64,000 nucleotides of DNA. Origin: Microbacterium sp. Bi121 (GTDB lineage Bacteria; Actinomycetota; Actinomycetes; Actinomycetales; Microbacteriaceae). The notes beneath the pieces are model-generated. The model was not told the DNA's origin, did no database searches, and worked only from the letters and a program-made list of their open reading frames with translations. How positions within the stretch are numbered: position 1 is the first letter of the stretch; every line of letters begins with the position of its first letter. The stretch spans positions 62,001 to 126,000 of the forward strand of contig NZ_CAKKLJ010000004.1 in the NCBI RefSeq assembly GCF_918698005.1, written 5' to 3'. Of the stretch, positions 8,588-19,833 are shown piece after piece. The position numbers and the translations under genes are program-made.

Positions 8588-10393
8588 GTGACCCCTGAAG
8601 ACGCATCGCTGACCGCGCCCACCGAAGAACCACCCACCGCTCCCGGTTTCGAGGAGCTCGGCATCACCGGGCCCGTCCTGAAGGCGATCCGCGACCTCGG
8701 GTACGAGACCCCCTCCCCTATCCAGGCGGCGACGATTCCGCTCCTGCTTCAGGGGCGCGACGTGCTCGGCACCGCGCAGACGGGAACGGGCAAGACCGCT
8801 GCCTTCGCGCTGCCGGTGCTCGAGAACCTCGACGTCACGCAGAAGACGCCGCAGGCGCTCGTGCTCGCGCCGACCCGCGAGCTCGCGCTCCAGGTGTGCG
8901 AGGCCTTCGAGTCCTATGCCGCGAAGATGAAGGGCGTGCACGTGCTGCCCGTCTACGGCGGGCAGGGCTACGGGCAGCAGCTGTCCGCTCTGCGGCGCGG
9001 CGTGCACATCATCGTCGGCACGCCGGGTCGCATCATGGACCACCAGGCCAAGGGCACTCTCGACCTGTCGGAGCTGAAGTACCTCGTCCTCGATGAGGCC
9101 GACGAGATGCTGAAGATGGGCTTCGCCGAGGATGTCGAGCAGATCCTCGCCCAGACACCGGCCGAGAAGCAGGTCGCCCTGTTCTCGGCGACGATGCCGC
9201 CGGCGATCCGCCGCCTCGCGCAGCAGTACCTGAACACGCCTGAAGAAGTCGCGATCACCGCGAAGACCACGACGAACCAGAACATCACGCAGCGGTACCT
9301 CGTCGTCTCGTACCAGCAGAAGGTCGACGCTCTGACCCGGATCCTCGAGGTCGAGAACTTCGACGGCATGATCGTGTTCGTCCGCACCAAGAACGAGACC
9401 GAGACTCTCGCAGAGAAGCTGCGCGCCCGCGGGTACTCGGCTGCGGCGATCAACGGCGATGTTCCGCAGGTGCAGCGCGAGCGCAGCGTCAACCAGCTGA
9501 AGGACGGCAAGCTCGACATCCTCGTCGCGACCGACGTCGCCGCCCGGGGCCTGGATGTGGAGCGCATCAGCCACGTCGTCAACTTCGATATCCCCACCGA
9601 CACCGAGTCCTACGTGCACCGCATCGGCCGCACCGGTCGCGCCGGCCGCACCGGCGACGCGATCAGCTTCATCACTCCGCGTGAGCGCTATCTGCTCAAG
9701 CACATCGAGAAGGCGACCCGTCAGCAGCCGACGCAGATGCAGCTGCCGACGATGGAGGACGTGAACACCACGCGCCTCGCCCGCTTCGACGACGCCATCA
9801 CCACGGCGCTCGGCGAGCAGGATCGCATCGAGAAGTTCCGTGACATCATCGCCCACTACGTCCGCAACCACGACGTGCCGGAGGCCGATGTCGCAGCCGC
9901 GCTGGCAGTGGTCGCGCAGGGCGAGACCCCGCTCCTGCTCGACCCCGCCAACGATGCCCTGACCGCCGCCGTCGAGCGCGACAACCGTCCCCCTCGCGAG
10001 GGGCGGGATCGGGATCGGCCGGCACGAGACCCCCGTGAGCGTCGGAGCCGCGGCGACTACGCGCCGTACCGCATCGAGGTCGGCCGTCGTCACCGGGTCG
10101 AGCCGCGTCAGATCGTCGGCGCCCTGGCGAACGAGGGCGGGCTGGGCCGCGACGACTTCGGCGCGATCAAGATCAACCCCGACTTCTCGATCGTCGAGCT
10201 GCCGGCGAACATGGACTCGTCCGTGCTCGAGAAGCTGCGCGACACGCGCATCTCGGGGCGTGCGATCGAGATCAAGGCCGACCGCGGCCCCCGCGGCGGT
10301 GGCGCACGAGTCCCGCGCGACGGCGGCTACGAGCGACGCGACCGTCCGTCACGCGACGACAAGCCGTTCCGCAAGCCCCGTCACAAGGGCTGA
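8588..10393 (+). CDS. DEAD-box ATP-dependent RNA helicase (DeaD/CsdA type)
   Basis: A 601-residue helicase for RNA unwinding in ribosome assembly, mRNA turnover and cold adaptation. The motifs in order are the Q motif (GYETPSPIQ), I (AQTGTGKT, about 63-70), Ia (PTRELALQ), GTPGR, II (DEAD), III (SAT), then the second RecA domain with V (ARGLDVERI) and VI (HRIGRTGRAGRTG). The C-terminus has a DbpA-type RNA-binding domain (HRVEPRQIVGALANEGGL) and a basic RGG-like tail, as in CsdA. The GTG 8588 start is supported by the -10 spacing. The gene is followed by a REP-like repeat. Confidence 0.94.
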   Translation: MTPEDASLTAPTEEPPTAPGFEELGITGPVLKAIRDLGYETPSPIQAATIPLLLQGRDVLGTAQTGTGKTAAFALPVLENLDVTQKTPQALVLAPTRELALQVCEAFESYAAKMKGVHVLPVYGGQGYGQQLSALRRGVHIIVGTPGRIMDHQAKGTLDLSELKYLVLDEADEMLKMGFAEDVEQILAQTPAEKQVALFSATMPPAIRRLAQQYLNTPEEVAITAKTTTNQNITQRYLVVSYQQKVDALTRILEVENFDGMIVFVRTKNETETLAEKLRARGYSAAAINGDVPQVQRERSVNQLKDGKLDILVATDVAARGLDVERISHVVNFDIPTDTESYVHRIGRTGRAGRTGDAISFITPRERYLLKHIEKATRQQPTQMQLPTMEDVNTTRLARFDDAITTALGEQDRIEKFRDIIAHYVRNHDVPEADVAAALAVVAQGETPLLLDPANDALTAAVERDNRPPREGRDRDRPARDPRERRSRGDYAPYRIEVGRRHRVEPRQIVGALANEGGLGRDDFGAIKINPDFSIVELPANMDSSVLEKLRDTRISGRAIEIKADRGPRGGGARVPRDGGYERRDRPSRDDKPFRKPRHKG

Positions 10394-10401
10394 ACGCGCC
10401 G

Positions 10402-10468
10402 CGAGACGAGGTTTGCCGCACGAGACAAGCGTTCTGAACGCCCGTCTCGTGCCGTAAACCTCGTCTCG
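10402..10468. repeat. REP-like inverted repeat, 67 bp
   Basis: Nested perfect inverted repeats between the helicase stop and the acylphosphatase gene. The outer 13-bp arms are CGAGACGAGGTTT (10402-10414) and its complement (10456-10468). The inner 9-bp arms are GCACGAGAC (10418-10426) and its complement (10444-10452). The core arms are GCGTT/AACGC (10429-10441). Together they can fold into one long cruciform or RNA hairpin. It belongs to a family with the repeats at 10782-10864 and 42058-42122. It may act as a terminator or mRNA-end stabiliser (inference). Confidence 0.75.
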
Positions 10469-10496
10469 TGCTTTCGCCGCTGGCATGCTGGGACGC

Positions 10497-10772
10497 ATGA
10501 GGTCAGTGCGGGTCGTCGTGCGCGGACGCGTGCAGGGCGTCGGGTTCCGGTGGTTCGTGAGGGATGCTGCGACCGCTCACGCCGTGACCGGGTGGGTGCG
10601 CAATCTGCGTGACGGCGCCGTCGAGGCTGAGCTGCATGGGCCGGATGCCGCTGTCCAGGACGTCCTCGACGCGATCGCTCACGGCCCGGCGGGATCGCAC
10701 GTCGACGAGGTCGCACTGTCGGGCACGGCATCCGGTTCTGCCACCACGTTCGAGATCCACGCGACTGCCTGA
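10497..10772 (+). CDS. acyP: Acylphosphatase
   Basis: A 91-residue acylphosphatase, which hydrolyses acyl phosphates. The phosphate-binding loop GRVQGVGFRWFVRD contains the catalytic arginine, and GWVRNLRDGAVEAELHG contains the catalytic asparagine. The length is normal. An ATG at 10485 would add four residues, but 10497 fits the family N-terminus (RSVRVVVRG) better and leaves room for a weak CATGCT box 7 nt upstream. The gene sits alone between two long inverted repeats. Confidence 0.92.
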   Translation: MRSVRVVVRGRVQGVGFRWFVRDAATAHAVTGWVRNLRDGAVEAELHGPDAAVQDVLDAIAHGPAGSHVDEVALSGTASGSATTFEIHATA

Positions 10773-10781
10773 CCCCTCCCC

Positions 10782-10864
10782 GCGAGAATCGCCCCGCGAG
10801 AGTTGCATTGTCCACTGAGAATGCTGCTGCCGACGTCATTGTCAGCGTGCAACGGAATTCTCGC
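10782..10864. repeat. REP-like imperfect inverted repeat, 83 bp
   Basis: Located in the convergent gap between acylphosphatase and ligA. The outer arms are GCGAGAAT (10782-10789) and ATTCTCGC (10857-10864). The next arms are GTTGCA (10802-10807) and TGCAAC (10848-10853). The inner arms, CTGAGAATG (10815-10823) and CATTGTCAG (10837-10845), have one mismatch. It could form a long bulged hairpin serving as a bidirectional transcription end. It shares the GCGAGA arm ends with the other two repeats. Confidence 0.65.
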
Positions 10865-10872
10865 AGTCGAAG

Positions 10873-13203
<2,331 letters not shown>

Positions 13204-13232
13204 CGAGTGGGGATGGACATCCCAGTCGGGGA

Positions 13233-14330
13233 TCAGGCCGGTACCGGCACCGCTGACACCGTCTTGTCGATCGTGAACTGGCCGAGCACCCGGGTGCCGA
13301 CATAGAGAACGGCGGTCTGTCCAGGGGCGACGCCGTCCAGCGGCACGTCGGGGACGACCGTCACTCCGTCGGACGAGACCGTGGCATGCGCCGGCACAGG
13401 CTCCGAATGCGCGCGGATCTGCACCTCGCAGTCGAATGAGTCAGAGGTCGGCGCAGCTCCGGCCCACGAGTGCCGCTCCCCCGAGATCTCGCCGATCGCG
13501 AGTGCCTCCTTGGGGCCGACGACGACCGTGTTGGACACAGGACGCACCTCGAGCACGAACCGAGGTTTGCCGTCGGGCGCCGGCACGCCGAGCTTGAGTC
13601 CGCGGCGCTGTCCGACGGTGAACGCATGCGCGCCGTCGTGCGAGCCGACGACGTCGCCGTTCCGATCGAGGATCTCGCCCTGCTCGGCACCGACCTTCTC
13701 GGCCAGCCACCCGCGGGTGTCGCCGTCGGGGATGAAGCAGATGTCGTGGCTGTCGGGCTTCTGCGCGACGCTGAGGCCGCGCTCGGCCGCCTCAGCACGC
13801 ACGAGCGCCTTCGACGGCGTCTCGCCCAGCGGGAAGTACGTGTGCGCGAGCTGCTCGGCAGTCAGGACGCCGAGCACGTAGGACTGGTCCTTGGCGTTGT
13901 CCGAAGCGCGATGAAGCTCGAGACCGCCCTCACCGTCCACGAGCGTCGCGTAGTGGCCGGTGCAGACGGCGTCGAAACCGAGCTCGATCGCGCGCTCCAG
14001 GAGGGCGGCGAACTTGATCTTCTCGTTGCAGCGCATGCACGGGTTCGGGGTGCGACCGGCCTGGTACTCGGCGATGAAATCGTCGATCACGTCGTCGCGG
14101 AACCGCTCGGAGAAGTCCCAGACGTAGAACGGGATTCCGAGCATGTCAGAGGCACGCCGGGCGTCCATGGCGTCCTCGATCGTGCAGCACCCGCGGCTGC
14201 CCGTGCGCAGCGTTCCGCCGGCCCGGGAGAGGGCGAGGTGGACGCCGGTGACGTCGTGGCCCGCCTCCACGGCACGTGCAGCCGCGACGGCGGAATCCAC
14301 GCCACCGCTCATGGCCGCAAGAATCCGCAT
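13233..14330 (-). CDS. mnmA: tRNA-specific 2-thiouridylase MnmA
   Basis: MnmA inserts sulfur at U34 of tRNA for Glu, Gln and Lys. The 365-aa protein has the PP-loop [12 protein letters not shown] at residues 7-18, the catalytic cysteine region [12 protein letters not shown] (C101 aligns with the first active cysteine) and the second active cysteine C195 in [10 protein letters not shown], followed by the VGQRRGL motif. The gene follows the cysteine desulfurase gene on the same strand, fitting a sulfur relay, but has its own TAGACT box 6 nt before the ATG. Confidence 0.96.
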   Translation of the reverse strand: MRILAAMSGGVDSAVAAARAVEAGHDVTGVHLALSRAGGTLRTGSRGCCTIEDAMDARRASDMLGIPFYVWDFSERFRDDVIDDFIAEYQAGRTPNPCMRCNEKIKFAALLERAIELGFDAVCTGHYATLVDGEGGLELHRASDNAKDQSYVLGVLTAEQLAHTYFPLGETPSKALVRAEAAERGLSVAQKPDSHDICFIPDGDTRGWLAEKVGAEQGEILDRNGDVVGSHDGAHAFTVGQRRGLKLGVPAPDGKPRFVLEVRPVSNTVVVGPKEALAIGEISGERHSWAGAAPTSDSFDCEVQIRAHSEPVPAHATVSSDGVTVVPDVPLDGVAPGQTAVLYVGTRVLGQFTIDKTVSAVPVPA

Positions 14331-14336
14331 GGGTCC

Positions 14337-14342
14337 AGTCTA
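14337..14342 (-). promoter_or_regulatory. -10 box (TAGACT) for mnmA
   Basis: TAGACT, then exactly 6 nt (GGACCC), then ATG 14330. It is identical in sequence and spacing to the ligA box. Confidence 0.5.
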
Positions 14343-14352
14343 CGATCCGCAC

Positions 14353-14373
14353 GCTTCGACAGGCTCAGCGAGC
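14353..14373. repeat. Dispersed TTCGACAGGCTCAGCGAG-type repeat
   Basis: This short word resembles a degenerate intergenic repeat (TTCGACARGCTCAGSG type) that I know as common in Microbacteriaceae and some other high-GC genomes. It overlaps the 3' end of the cysteine desulfurase gene, and the gene's TGA stop (14365-14367) lies inside the repeat. It appears only once in this window, so the family assignment rests on prior knowledge. Confidence 0.45.
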
Positions 14374-15549
14374 GTTCAGCTGCCCGGATGCACGCGCATA
14401 CGCGTCGGCGATCGCCGACAGCACGGCATCCACGTCGGCGTCGGCGGAGGTGCGGCCGAGCGTGAATCGTAGGACGCTGCGCGCATCGCGCTCGCTGCCG
14501 CCCATCGCCAGGACGACGTGCGAGGGCTCGGCGACGCCCGCCTGACAGGCCGACCCGGTGGATGCCGCGACCCCTGCGACATCGAGCAGGAAGAGCAGGC
14601 TCTCGCCGACGGCGCCGGGGAAGAGGAAGTGCGCGTTGCCCGGCAGCCGCTCGATCGGATCGCCGAGCAGGCGCGCCTCAGGGACGGCCGATCGGATGCC
14701 GTCGATCAGACGGTCACGGAGTCCGCGCAGTCGCACGCCCTCACCCTCGCGCTCGCGCTCGGCCGCGACGAGAGCCGCAGCGAAGGCGGCAGCTCCCGGT
14801 ACGTCCTGTGTCCCGGCGCGAAGCCCCCGCTGCTGGGCTCCCCCGCGCAGGAGCGGAGCGATCTTCGCGGTGCGGTCGACCACGAGCGCGCCGATCCCGA
14901 CAGGGGCGCCGATCTTATGACCTGCGACGCTCAGCGCGACGAGGCCTGTTCCGGCCGCGGCATCCCCCCGCAGGCTGCGGAATGACAGGGGCAGATGCCC
15001 GAGCGCTGCGACGGCGTCCAGGTGCAGCGGCACGCGGGCGTCCGCGGCTGCTGCCGCCAGCGCCGCGGCGTCGTTCACGGTGCCGACCTCGTTGTTCGCG
15101 ACCAGCGCGGTGGCGACGGCCGCCCCTGGCAGCTGCGCGGCGAACGCGCCCGGTTCGATGCGTCCGAGCTCGGTCAGCGGTACCTGCCGAACGGTGGCGC
15201 CGGCCGCTGCGAGCGCCGCGACGGTGTCCATGGTGGCGTGGTGTTCGCCGTCCGGGAGCACGATCGTGTCGGACCCCGTGGCGCCGGCATCAGGGGAACG
15301 CGATTCCCAGAGGCCGTGAAGCGCCGTGTTGATCGACTCCGTCCCGCCGGAAGTCAGCACGACCTCGATCGGATCGCATCCGAGCGTCCCTGCGATGCGC
15401 TCCCGTGAGTCCTCGAGCAGGCGACGAGCATCCTGACCCGCGCCGTGCGTCGAGGAGGCGTTGCCGATGACGTCGGATGCCGCGAGCCATGCTTCGCGCG
15501 CCTCCGAGCGCAGCGGGGTCGTCGCCGCATGGTCGAGATAGAAGCGCAT
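14365..15549 (-). CDS. Cysteine desulfurase (NifS/IscS family)
   Basis: A PLP-dependent class V enzyme that takes sulfur from cysteine as a persulfide. The PLP lysine is K212 in SVAGHKIGAPVG and the active cysteine is C335 in STGSACQAG. The N-terminal YLDHAATTPL is typical. At 394 aa it is the group I (IscS/NifS) type rather than SufS. As the gene sits directly upstream of mnmA, its likely role is thiolation of tRNA. It may also feed the SUF operon at 50-54 kb, which carries no desulfurase of its own. The ATG 15549 has a GGGGGAGAG ribosome site. Confidence 0.95.
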   Translation of the reverse strand: MRFYLDHAATTPLRSEAREAWLAASDVIGNASSTHGAGQDARRLLEDSRERIAGTLGCDPIEVVLTSGGTESINTALHGLWESRSPDAGATGSDTIVLPDGEHHATMDTVAALAAAGATVRQVPLTELGRIEPGAFAAQLPGAAVATALVANNEVGTVNDAAALAAAAADARVPLHLDAVAALGHLPLSFRSLRGDAAAGTGLVALSVAGHKIGAPVGIGALVVDRTAKIAPLLRGGAQQRGLRAGTQDVPGAAAFAAALVAAEREREGEGVRLRGLRDRLIDGIRSAVPEARLLGDPIERLPGNAHFLFPGAVGESLLFLLDVAGVAASTGSACQAGVAEPSHVVLAMGGSERDARSVLRFTLGRTSADADVDAVLSAIADAYARASGQLNAR

Positions 15550-15629
15550 CCCTCAACTCTCCCCCATTTCTGCTGTGTCGGCACCTGGAACCGAGTGTCC
15601 TTTCGAGTGAGACGCCAGCGCATCCCGCA

Positions 15630-15635
15630 TACTCT
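15630..15635 (+). promoter_or_regulatory. -10 box (TACTCT) for glgX-glgE-glgB
   Basis: TACTCT is exactly 6 nt before ATG 15642. The bases between (TGACTC) hold no ribosome site, so glgX is probably translated from a leaderless mRNA. Confidence 0.45.
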
Positions 15636-15641
15636 TGACTC

Positions 15642-17705
15642 ATGCCCGACTTCACAGCTCCCGGCGGTGCTGCCCTCGACAACCTCGGCGTGCGTCTGCA
15701 CGACGGCACGGCGACGTTGCGCGTCTGGTCTCAGAACGCCTCGTCGATCGAGCTCGTCGTCTTCGACGAGACCGATCTCGACTGGGTCACCGACGAGGTG
15801 GAGCTGGAGAGGCAGTCCGACGATGTCTGGCAGGTGACGACCGCGCTGCTGCAGCCCGGCACCCGGTACGCCCTGCGCGTCGGGGGTCCGCACGCCCCAG
15901 GAAACACGTTCAACCCCGAGACCCTGCTGCTCGACCCGTACGCACGCGGCCTGGCGCAGGGCACCGGCTACGAGGACTGGCGCTCCGTGGTCATCGAGGA
16001 CGGGTTCGACTGGGGCGGTGTCGAGAAGCCGGGCGTCTCCCTCGACAGCACCGTGATCTACGAGGCTCATCTCAAGGGCATCAGCAAGCGGCATCCCGAC
16101 GTGCCGCCGGCGCTGCACGGCACCTACGCCGGTCTCGCGCACCCGGCGATGATCGAGCACTTCCACTCGCTCGGCATCACTGCGATCGAACTGCTGCCCG
16201 TGCATGCGTTCGTGCCGGAGCCGCGTCTCCTCGAACGAGGTCTCACCAACTACTGGGGTTACAACACCCTCAATTTCTTCACTCCGCACACCGCGTATGC
16301 GACCGAGGACGCCCGGAAGCAGGGGCCGGAGGCCGTGCTCGCCGAGTTCAAGGGAATGGTGAAGCTGCTGCACGAGGCAGGTCTCGAGGTCATCCTCGAC
16401 GTGGTCTACAACCACACCTCGGAGGAGGGCATCGGAGGCCCCCGCTCGAGTCTGCGCGGAATCGACAACGCGAACTACTACCGTCAGCAGCCCGACGGCG
16501 CCTATATCGACACCACAGGAGTCGGGAACACCTTGAACACGGCGGTGGATGCCGGCGCCCGGCTGGTGCTGGACTCGTTGCGCTACTGGGCGCATGAGAT
16601 GCAGATCGACGGGTTCCGCTTCGACCTCGCCGCAGCTCTCGGCAGGGATGCCGCGCACGAGTACTCGCGCGAGCATCCGCTGCTCATCGCGATCCGCGAC
16701 GATCCGGCTCTGCAGGACGTCAAGCTCATCGCCGAACCGTGGGACGTCGGCCTCGGCGGCTGGCAGACCGGCAACTTCGCGCCGGGCTGGCACGAGTGGA
16801 ACGACCGCTACCGCGACCGTGTGCGCAACTTCTGGCTGAGCGACATCGACTACGCCCGCCGCGCCTCCGCCCCGGTCGGCATCGGCGGGTTCGCCACCCG
16901 TCTCGCCGGATCCTCGAACACGTTCAGCAAGGAGCGCGGGCCGCTCGCCGGGATCAACTTCATCACCGCGCACGACGGGTTCACGCTGCACGATCTCGTC
17001 ACTTACGATGTGAAGCACAACGAGGCCAACGGCGAGGACAACCGCGACGGTGCCGACACGAACCGCGCGTTCAACCACGGCGTAGAGGGTCCGACCTCCG
17101 ATGCGGCGATCAACGCCGCACGCCGCAAGGCCATGCGCAACCTGCTCGGCACGCTGCTGCTGTCCGCCGGCATCCCGATGATCACCGCCGGCGACGAGAC
17201 GGGTCGCACCCAGCGGGGCAACAACAACGCCTACGCGCAGGACTCCATGCTGACCTGGCTCAGCTGGGAGCACGAGCCGTGGCAGATGGATCTGCGCGCT
17301 CACGTCACCGCCCTCACGAAGCTGCGACGTGAGAACGCCGCCCTGCGGCCGAGTCGCTACGCGCGGCGCGATGTGCACACGCCGAACGCTTCCGTCATGG
17401 ACTGGTACAACCAGAACGGCGAGATGATGGAGGAGGCGCAGTGGACCGATCCGGGCAGCCGCACGCTGCAGTACGTCGCCGAATCCACGCCCGTCGATGA
17501 ACCGATCAACCGGATCCTGCTGATCGTGCACGGCACCGAGTCACCCACCGAGGTGACGCTGCCCGCAACGATCGACGGCGCGACGAAGTTCGTCTCACTG
17601 TGGTCCAGCGCCGACGAGCAGCCGAACGATGACGCCCGGGAGTTCGCGCCGGGAGACGTGATCCCGACGCCAGGAACGTCGATGCGCCTGTTCCGCGTCG
17701 AGTAG
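15642..17705 (+). CDS. glgX: Glycogen debranching enzyme GlgX (isoamylase type)
   Basis: GH13 enzyme of 687 aa that cleaves alpha-1,6 branches. It has an N-terminal CBM48 beta-sandwich (about 10-125), then the (beta/alpha)8 barrel. The catalytic nucleophile is D328 in DGFRFDLA, the acid/base is E365 in IAEPWD, and the third carboxylate is D445 in TAHDGFTL. The VVYNHT motif of region I is present. It has its own TACTCT box and lies 58 nt before glgE, in a three-gene alpha-glucan cluster. Confidence 0.95.
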   Translation: MPDFTAPGGAALDNLGVRLHDGTATLRVWSQNASSIELVVFDETDLDWVTDEVELERQSDDVWQVTTALLQPGTRYALRVGGPHAPGNTFNPETLLLDPYARGLAQGTGYEDWRSVVIEDGFDWGGVEKPGVSLDSTVIYEAHLKGISKRHPDVPPALHGTYAGLAHPAMIEHFHSLGITAIELLPVHAFVPEPRLLERGLTNYWGYNTLNFFTPHTAYATEDARKQGPEAVLAEFKGMVKLLHEAGLEVILDVVYNHTSEEGIGGPRSSLRGIDNANYYRQQPDGAYIDTTGVGNTLNTAVDAGARLVLDSLRYWAHEMQIDGFRFDLAAALGRDAAHEYSREHPLLIAIRDDPALQDVKLIAEPWDVGLGGWQTGNFAPGWHEWNDRYRDRVRNFWLSDIDYARRASAPVGIGGFATRLAGSSNTFSKERGPLAGINFITAHDGFTLHDLVTYDVKHNEANGEDNRDGADTNRAFNHGVEGPTSDAAINAARRKAMRNLLGTLLLSAGIPMITAGDETGRTQRGNNNAYAQDSMLTWLSWEHEPWQMDLRAHVTALTKLRRENAALRPSRYARRDVHTPNASVMDWYNQNGEMMEEAQWTDPGSRTLQYVAESTPVDEPINRILLIVHGTESPTEVTLPATIDGATKFVSLWSSADEQPNDDAREFAPGDVIPTPGTSMRLFRVE

Positions 17706-17751
17706 CGACGGCACACCCCGCAGGCGGGTTCACCGCAACTGCCCGGCAGGG

Positions 17752-17757
17752 TACATT
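17752..17757 (+). promoter_or_regulatory. -10 box (TACATT) for glgE
   Basis: TACATT is exactly 6 nt before GTG 17764. This spacing decides between two overlapping GTG codons at 17762 and 17764 in favour of 17764, which is also the in-frame one. Confidence 0.45.
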
Positions 17758-17763
17758 CAGGGT

Positions 17764-19833
17764 GTGGCAGCACGTTCCGGCAATCGTCCCGCGGCGCTTC
17801 GAAGCTCCGCCGAGATCCCCCTGCGGGCGCGCGCGACCACGCCGCCCCCCGAGACCCGAACCGGACGCATCCCGCTGACGGATCCACGGCCGTCGGCACC
17901 AGGCGGCTTCGCAGCCAAGGCCTTCGCCGGCGAGGTCGTTCCGTTCAGCGTCGTGGCCTTCCGCGAGGGGCACGATCGCATCGGCGTCCACGTCCGCCTG
18001 ACAGCGCCGGACGGTGCGGAATCGCTGCACCGCCTCGTCGCTCTCGGCGATGGCAGCGACCGCTGGTCGGCGGACGTCGCCCTCGATGCGCAGGGCCTCT
18101 GGCGCTACCGCTTCGAGGCGTTCGCCGACGACTACGCCACCTGGGCGCACGCCGCGTCCGTCAAGATCGCGGCCGGAGTGGACGTTCCCGTGATGGCGGC
18201 ACTCGGTCGCGACCTGCTGGCGGCGGCCGCGGCCGACAAGAACCGCCCGGCGACCGAGCGTTCATCTCTGGCGCGATCCGCCGCCGTCCTGGAAGATGCG
18301 GATGCCGTCACCGCCCTGGGCGTCGCGATGGATGCCGATCTCGCTGCCGTGTTCCGCGCTCGCCCCGCAGCGTCTCTATCGGCGCACACACCCGAACTGA
18401 CGCTTGTCGTGGAGCGGGCGGCGGCTGGGGTCGGGGCCTGGTACGAGTTCTTCCCCCGTTCCGAAGGTGCCAAGCGCGCCAAGGACGGCACGATCAAGAG
18501 CGGCACGTTCCGCAGCGCAGCCAAGCAGCTCACCCGCGTCGCCGGCATGGGTTTCGACGTGCTCTACCTGCCTCCCATCCATCCGATCGGCCGCACGCAC
18601 CGCAAGGGTCCGAACAACACCCTGAAAGCGAGTCCGGTCGACCCAGGTTCGCCGTGGGCGATCGGTGCGGTCGAGGGCGGTCACGACGCCGTGCACCCCG
18701 ATCTCGGCACGCTCGCGGATTTCCGCTTCTTCGTCCGCGAGGCGCGCAAGGCGGGAATCGAAGTCGCTCTGGACCTCGCACTGCAGGCCTCCCCCGACCA
18801 CCCGTGGGTCTCGTCGCACCCCGATTGGTTCACCGCCCTCCCCGACGGCACGATCGCGTATGCGGAGAACCCGCCCAAGAAGTACCAGGACATCTATCCG
18901 CTGAACTTCGACCGCGACCCCGAGGGCCTGCGCGAGGAGGTGCTGCGGGTGGTCAGGCACTGGATCGCACAGGGCGTCAAGATCTTCCGCGTGGACAACC
19001 CCCACACCAAGCCGTTGCAGTTCTGGGAGTGGCTGATCGCGCAGGTCATGTCGACGGACCCCGACGTGGTGTTCCTCGCAGAGGCCTTCACCCGCCCGGC
19101 TCCGCTGCGCAGTCTTGCGGCCGCTGGGTTCCAGCAGAGCTACACGTATTTCACCTGGCGCAACACCAAGCGCGAGTTGGAGGAGTTCCTCACCGGGCTT
19201 GCGACCGAGACCGCCGACTATCTGCGTCCCAACCTCTTCGTGAACACGCCCGACATCCTCACCGAGTATCTGCAGTTCGGCGGCCGCGCCGCATACAAGG
19301 TGCGAGCGGCGATCGCCGCGACGGCGGCACCGACGTACGGTGTGTACGCCGGGTACGAGCTCTTCGAGAACGTCGCACGACCGGGCTCGGAGGAGAACAT
19401 CGACAACGAGAAGTACGAGTACAAGCTGCGCGACTTCGTCGGCGCGGAGGCGTCAGGCGACTCCCTCGCCCCGTACCTGCGCCGTCTGAACGAGATCCGC
19501 CGAGCGCATCCTGCGCTGCGGCAGCTGCGGAACCTCGCGGTGCACTGGAGCGACGATGACAGCATCCTCGTGTATTCGAAGCATCTCGACGGCACGTTCA
19601 CGGCCACGGGCGACGCGGACACCGTCCTCGTCGTCGCGAACGTCGACCCGCACTCGGTGCGCGAGACGACCGTGCATCTCAACACGCGCGTCTGGGGCGT
19701 CGACCCCGGCGAGACCTTCGAGGTCGAGGATCTCATCACCGGAGAGACCTGGACGTGGTCCGATCACGACTACGTCCGGCTCGATGCGTTCGCCGAGCCG
19801 GTGCACATCCTCCACGTGAAGGCGCGCTCATGA
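17764..19833 (+). CDS. glgE: Alpha-1,4-glucan:maltose-1-phosphate maltosyltransferase GlgE
   Basis: GlgE extends linear alpha-1,4-glucan by transferring maltosyl units from maltose 1-phosphate. The 689-aa GH13_3 protein has the family opening GRIPLTDPRP after an N-terminal extension of about 37 residues. The nucleophile is D411 in KIFRVDNPHTKPLQFWEW and the acid/base is E440 in FLAEAFTRP. Their separation of 29 residues matches the structurally known Streptomyces enzyme. The maltose-1-phosphate supply genes (treS/mak or glgC/glgM) are not in this window. The stop overlaps the glgB start as ATGA. Confidence 0.96.
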   Translation: MAARSGNRPAALRSSAEIPLRARATTPPPETRTGRIPLTDPRPSAPGGFAAKAFAGEVVPFSVVAFREGHDRIGVHVRLTAPDGAESLHRLVALGDGSDRWSADVALDAQGLWRYRFEAFADDYATWAHAASVKIAAGVDVPVMAALGRDLLAAAAADKNRPATERSSLARSAAVLEDADAVTALGVAMDADLAAVFRARPAASLSAHTPELTLVVERAAAGVGAWYEFFPRSEGAKRAKDGTIKSGTFRSAAKQLTRVAGMGFDVLYLPPIHPIGRTHRKGPNNTLKASPVDPGSPWAIGAVEGGHDAVHPDLGTLADFRFFVREARKAGIEVALDLALQASPDHPWVSSHPDWFTALPDGTIAYAENPPKKYQDIYPLNFDRDPEGLREEVLRVVRHWIAQGVKIFRVDNPHTKPLQFWEWLIAQVMSTDPDVVFLAEAFTRPAPLRSLAAAGFQQSYTYFTWRNTKRELEEFLTGLATETADYLRPNLFVNTPDILTEYLQFGGRAAYKVRAAIAATAAPTYGVYAGYELFENVARPGSEENIDNEKYEYKLRDFVGAEASGDSLAPYLRRLNEIRRAHPALRQLRNLAVHWSDDDSILVYSKHLDGTFTATGDADTVLVVANVDPHSVRETTVHLNTRVWGVDPGETFEVEDLITGETWTWSDHDYVRLDAFAEPVHILHVKARS

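Noticed and set aside
15354-17531. A 725-codon open frame on the minus strand opposite glgX
   Set aside because: Shadow frame of glgX; composition is biased to Val, Arg, His and Gly, with no family motifs.
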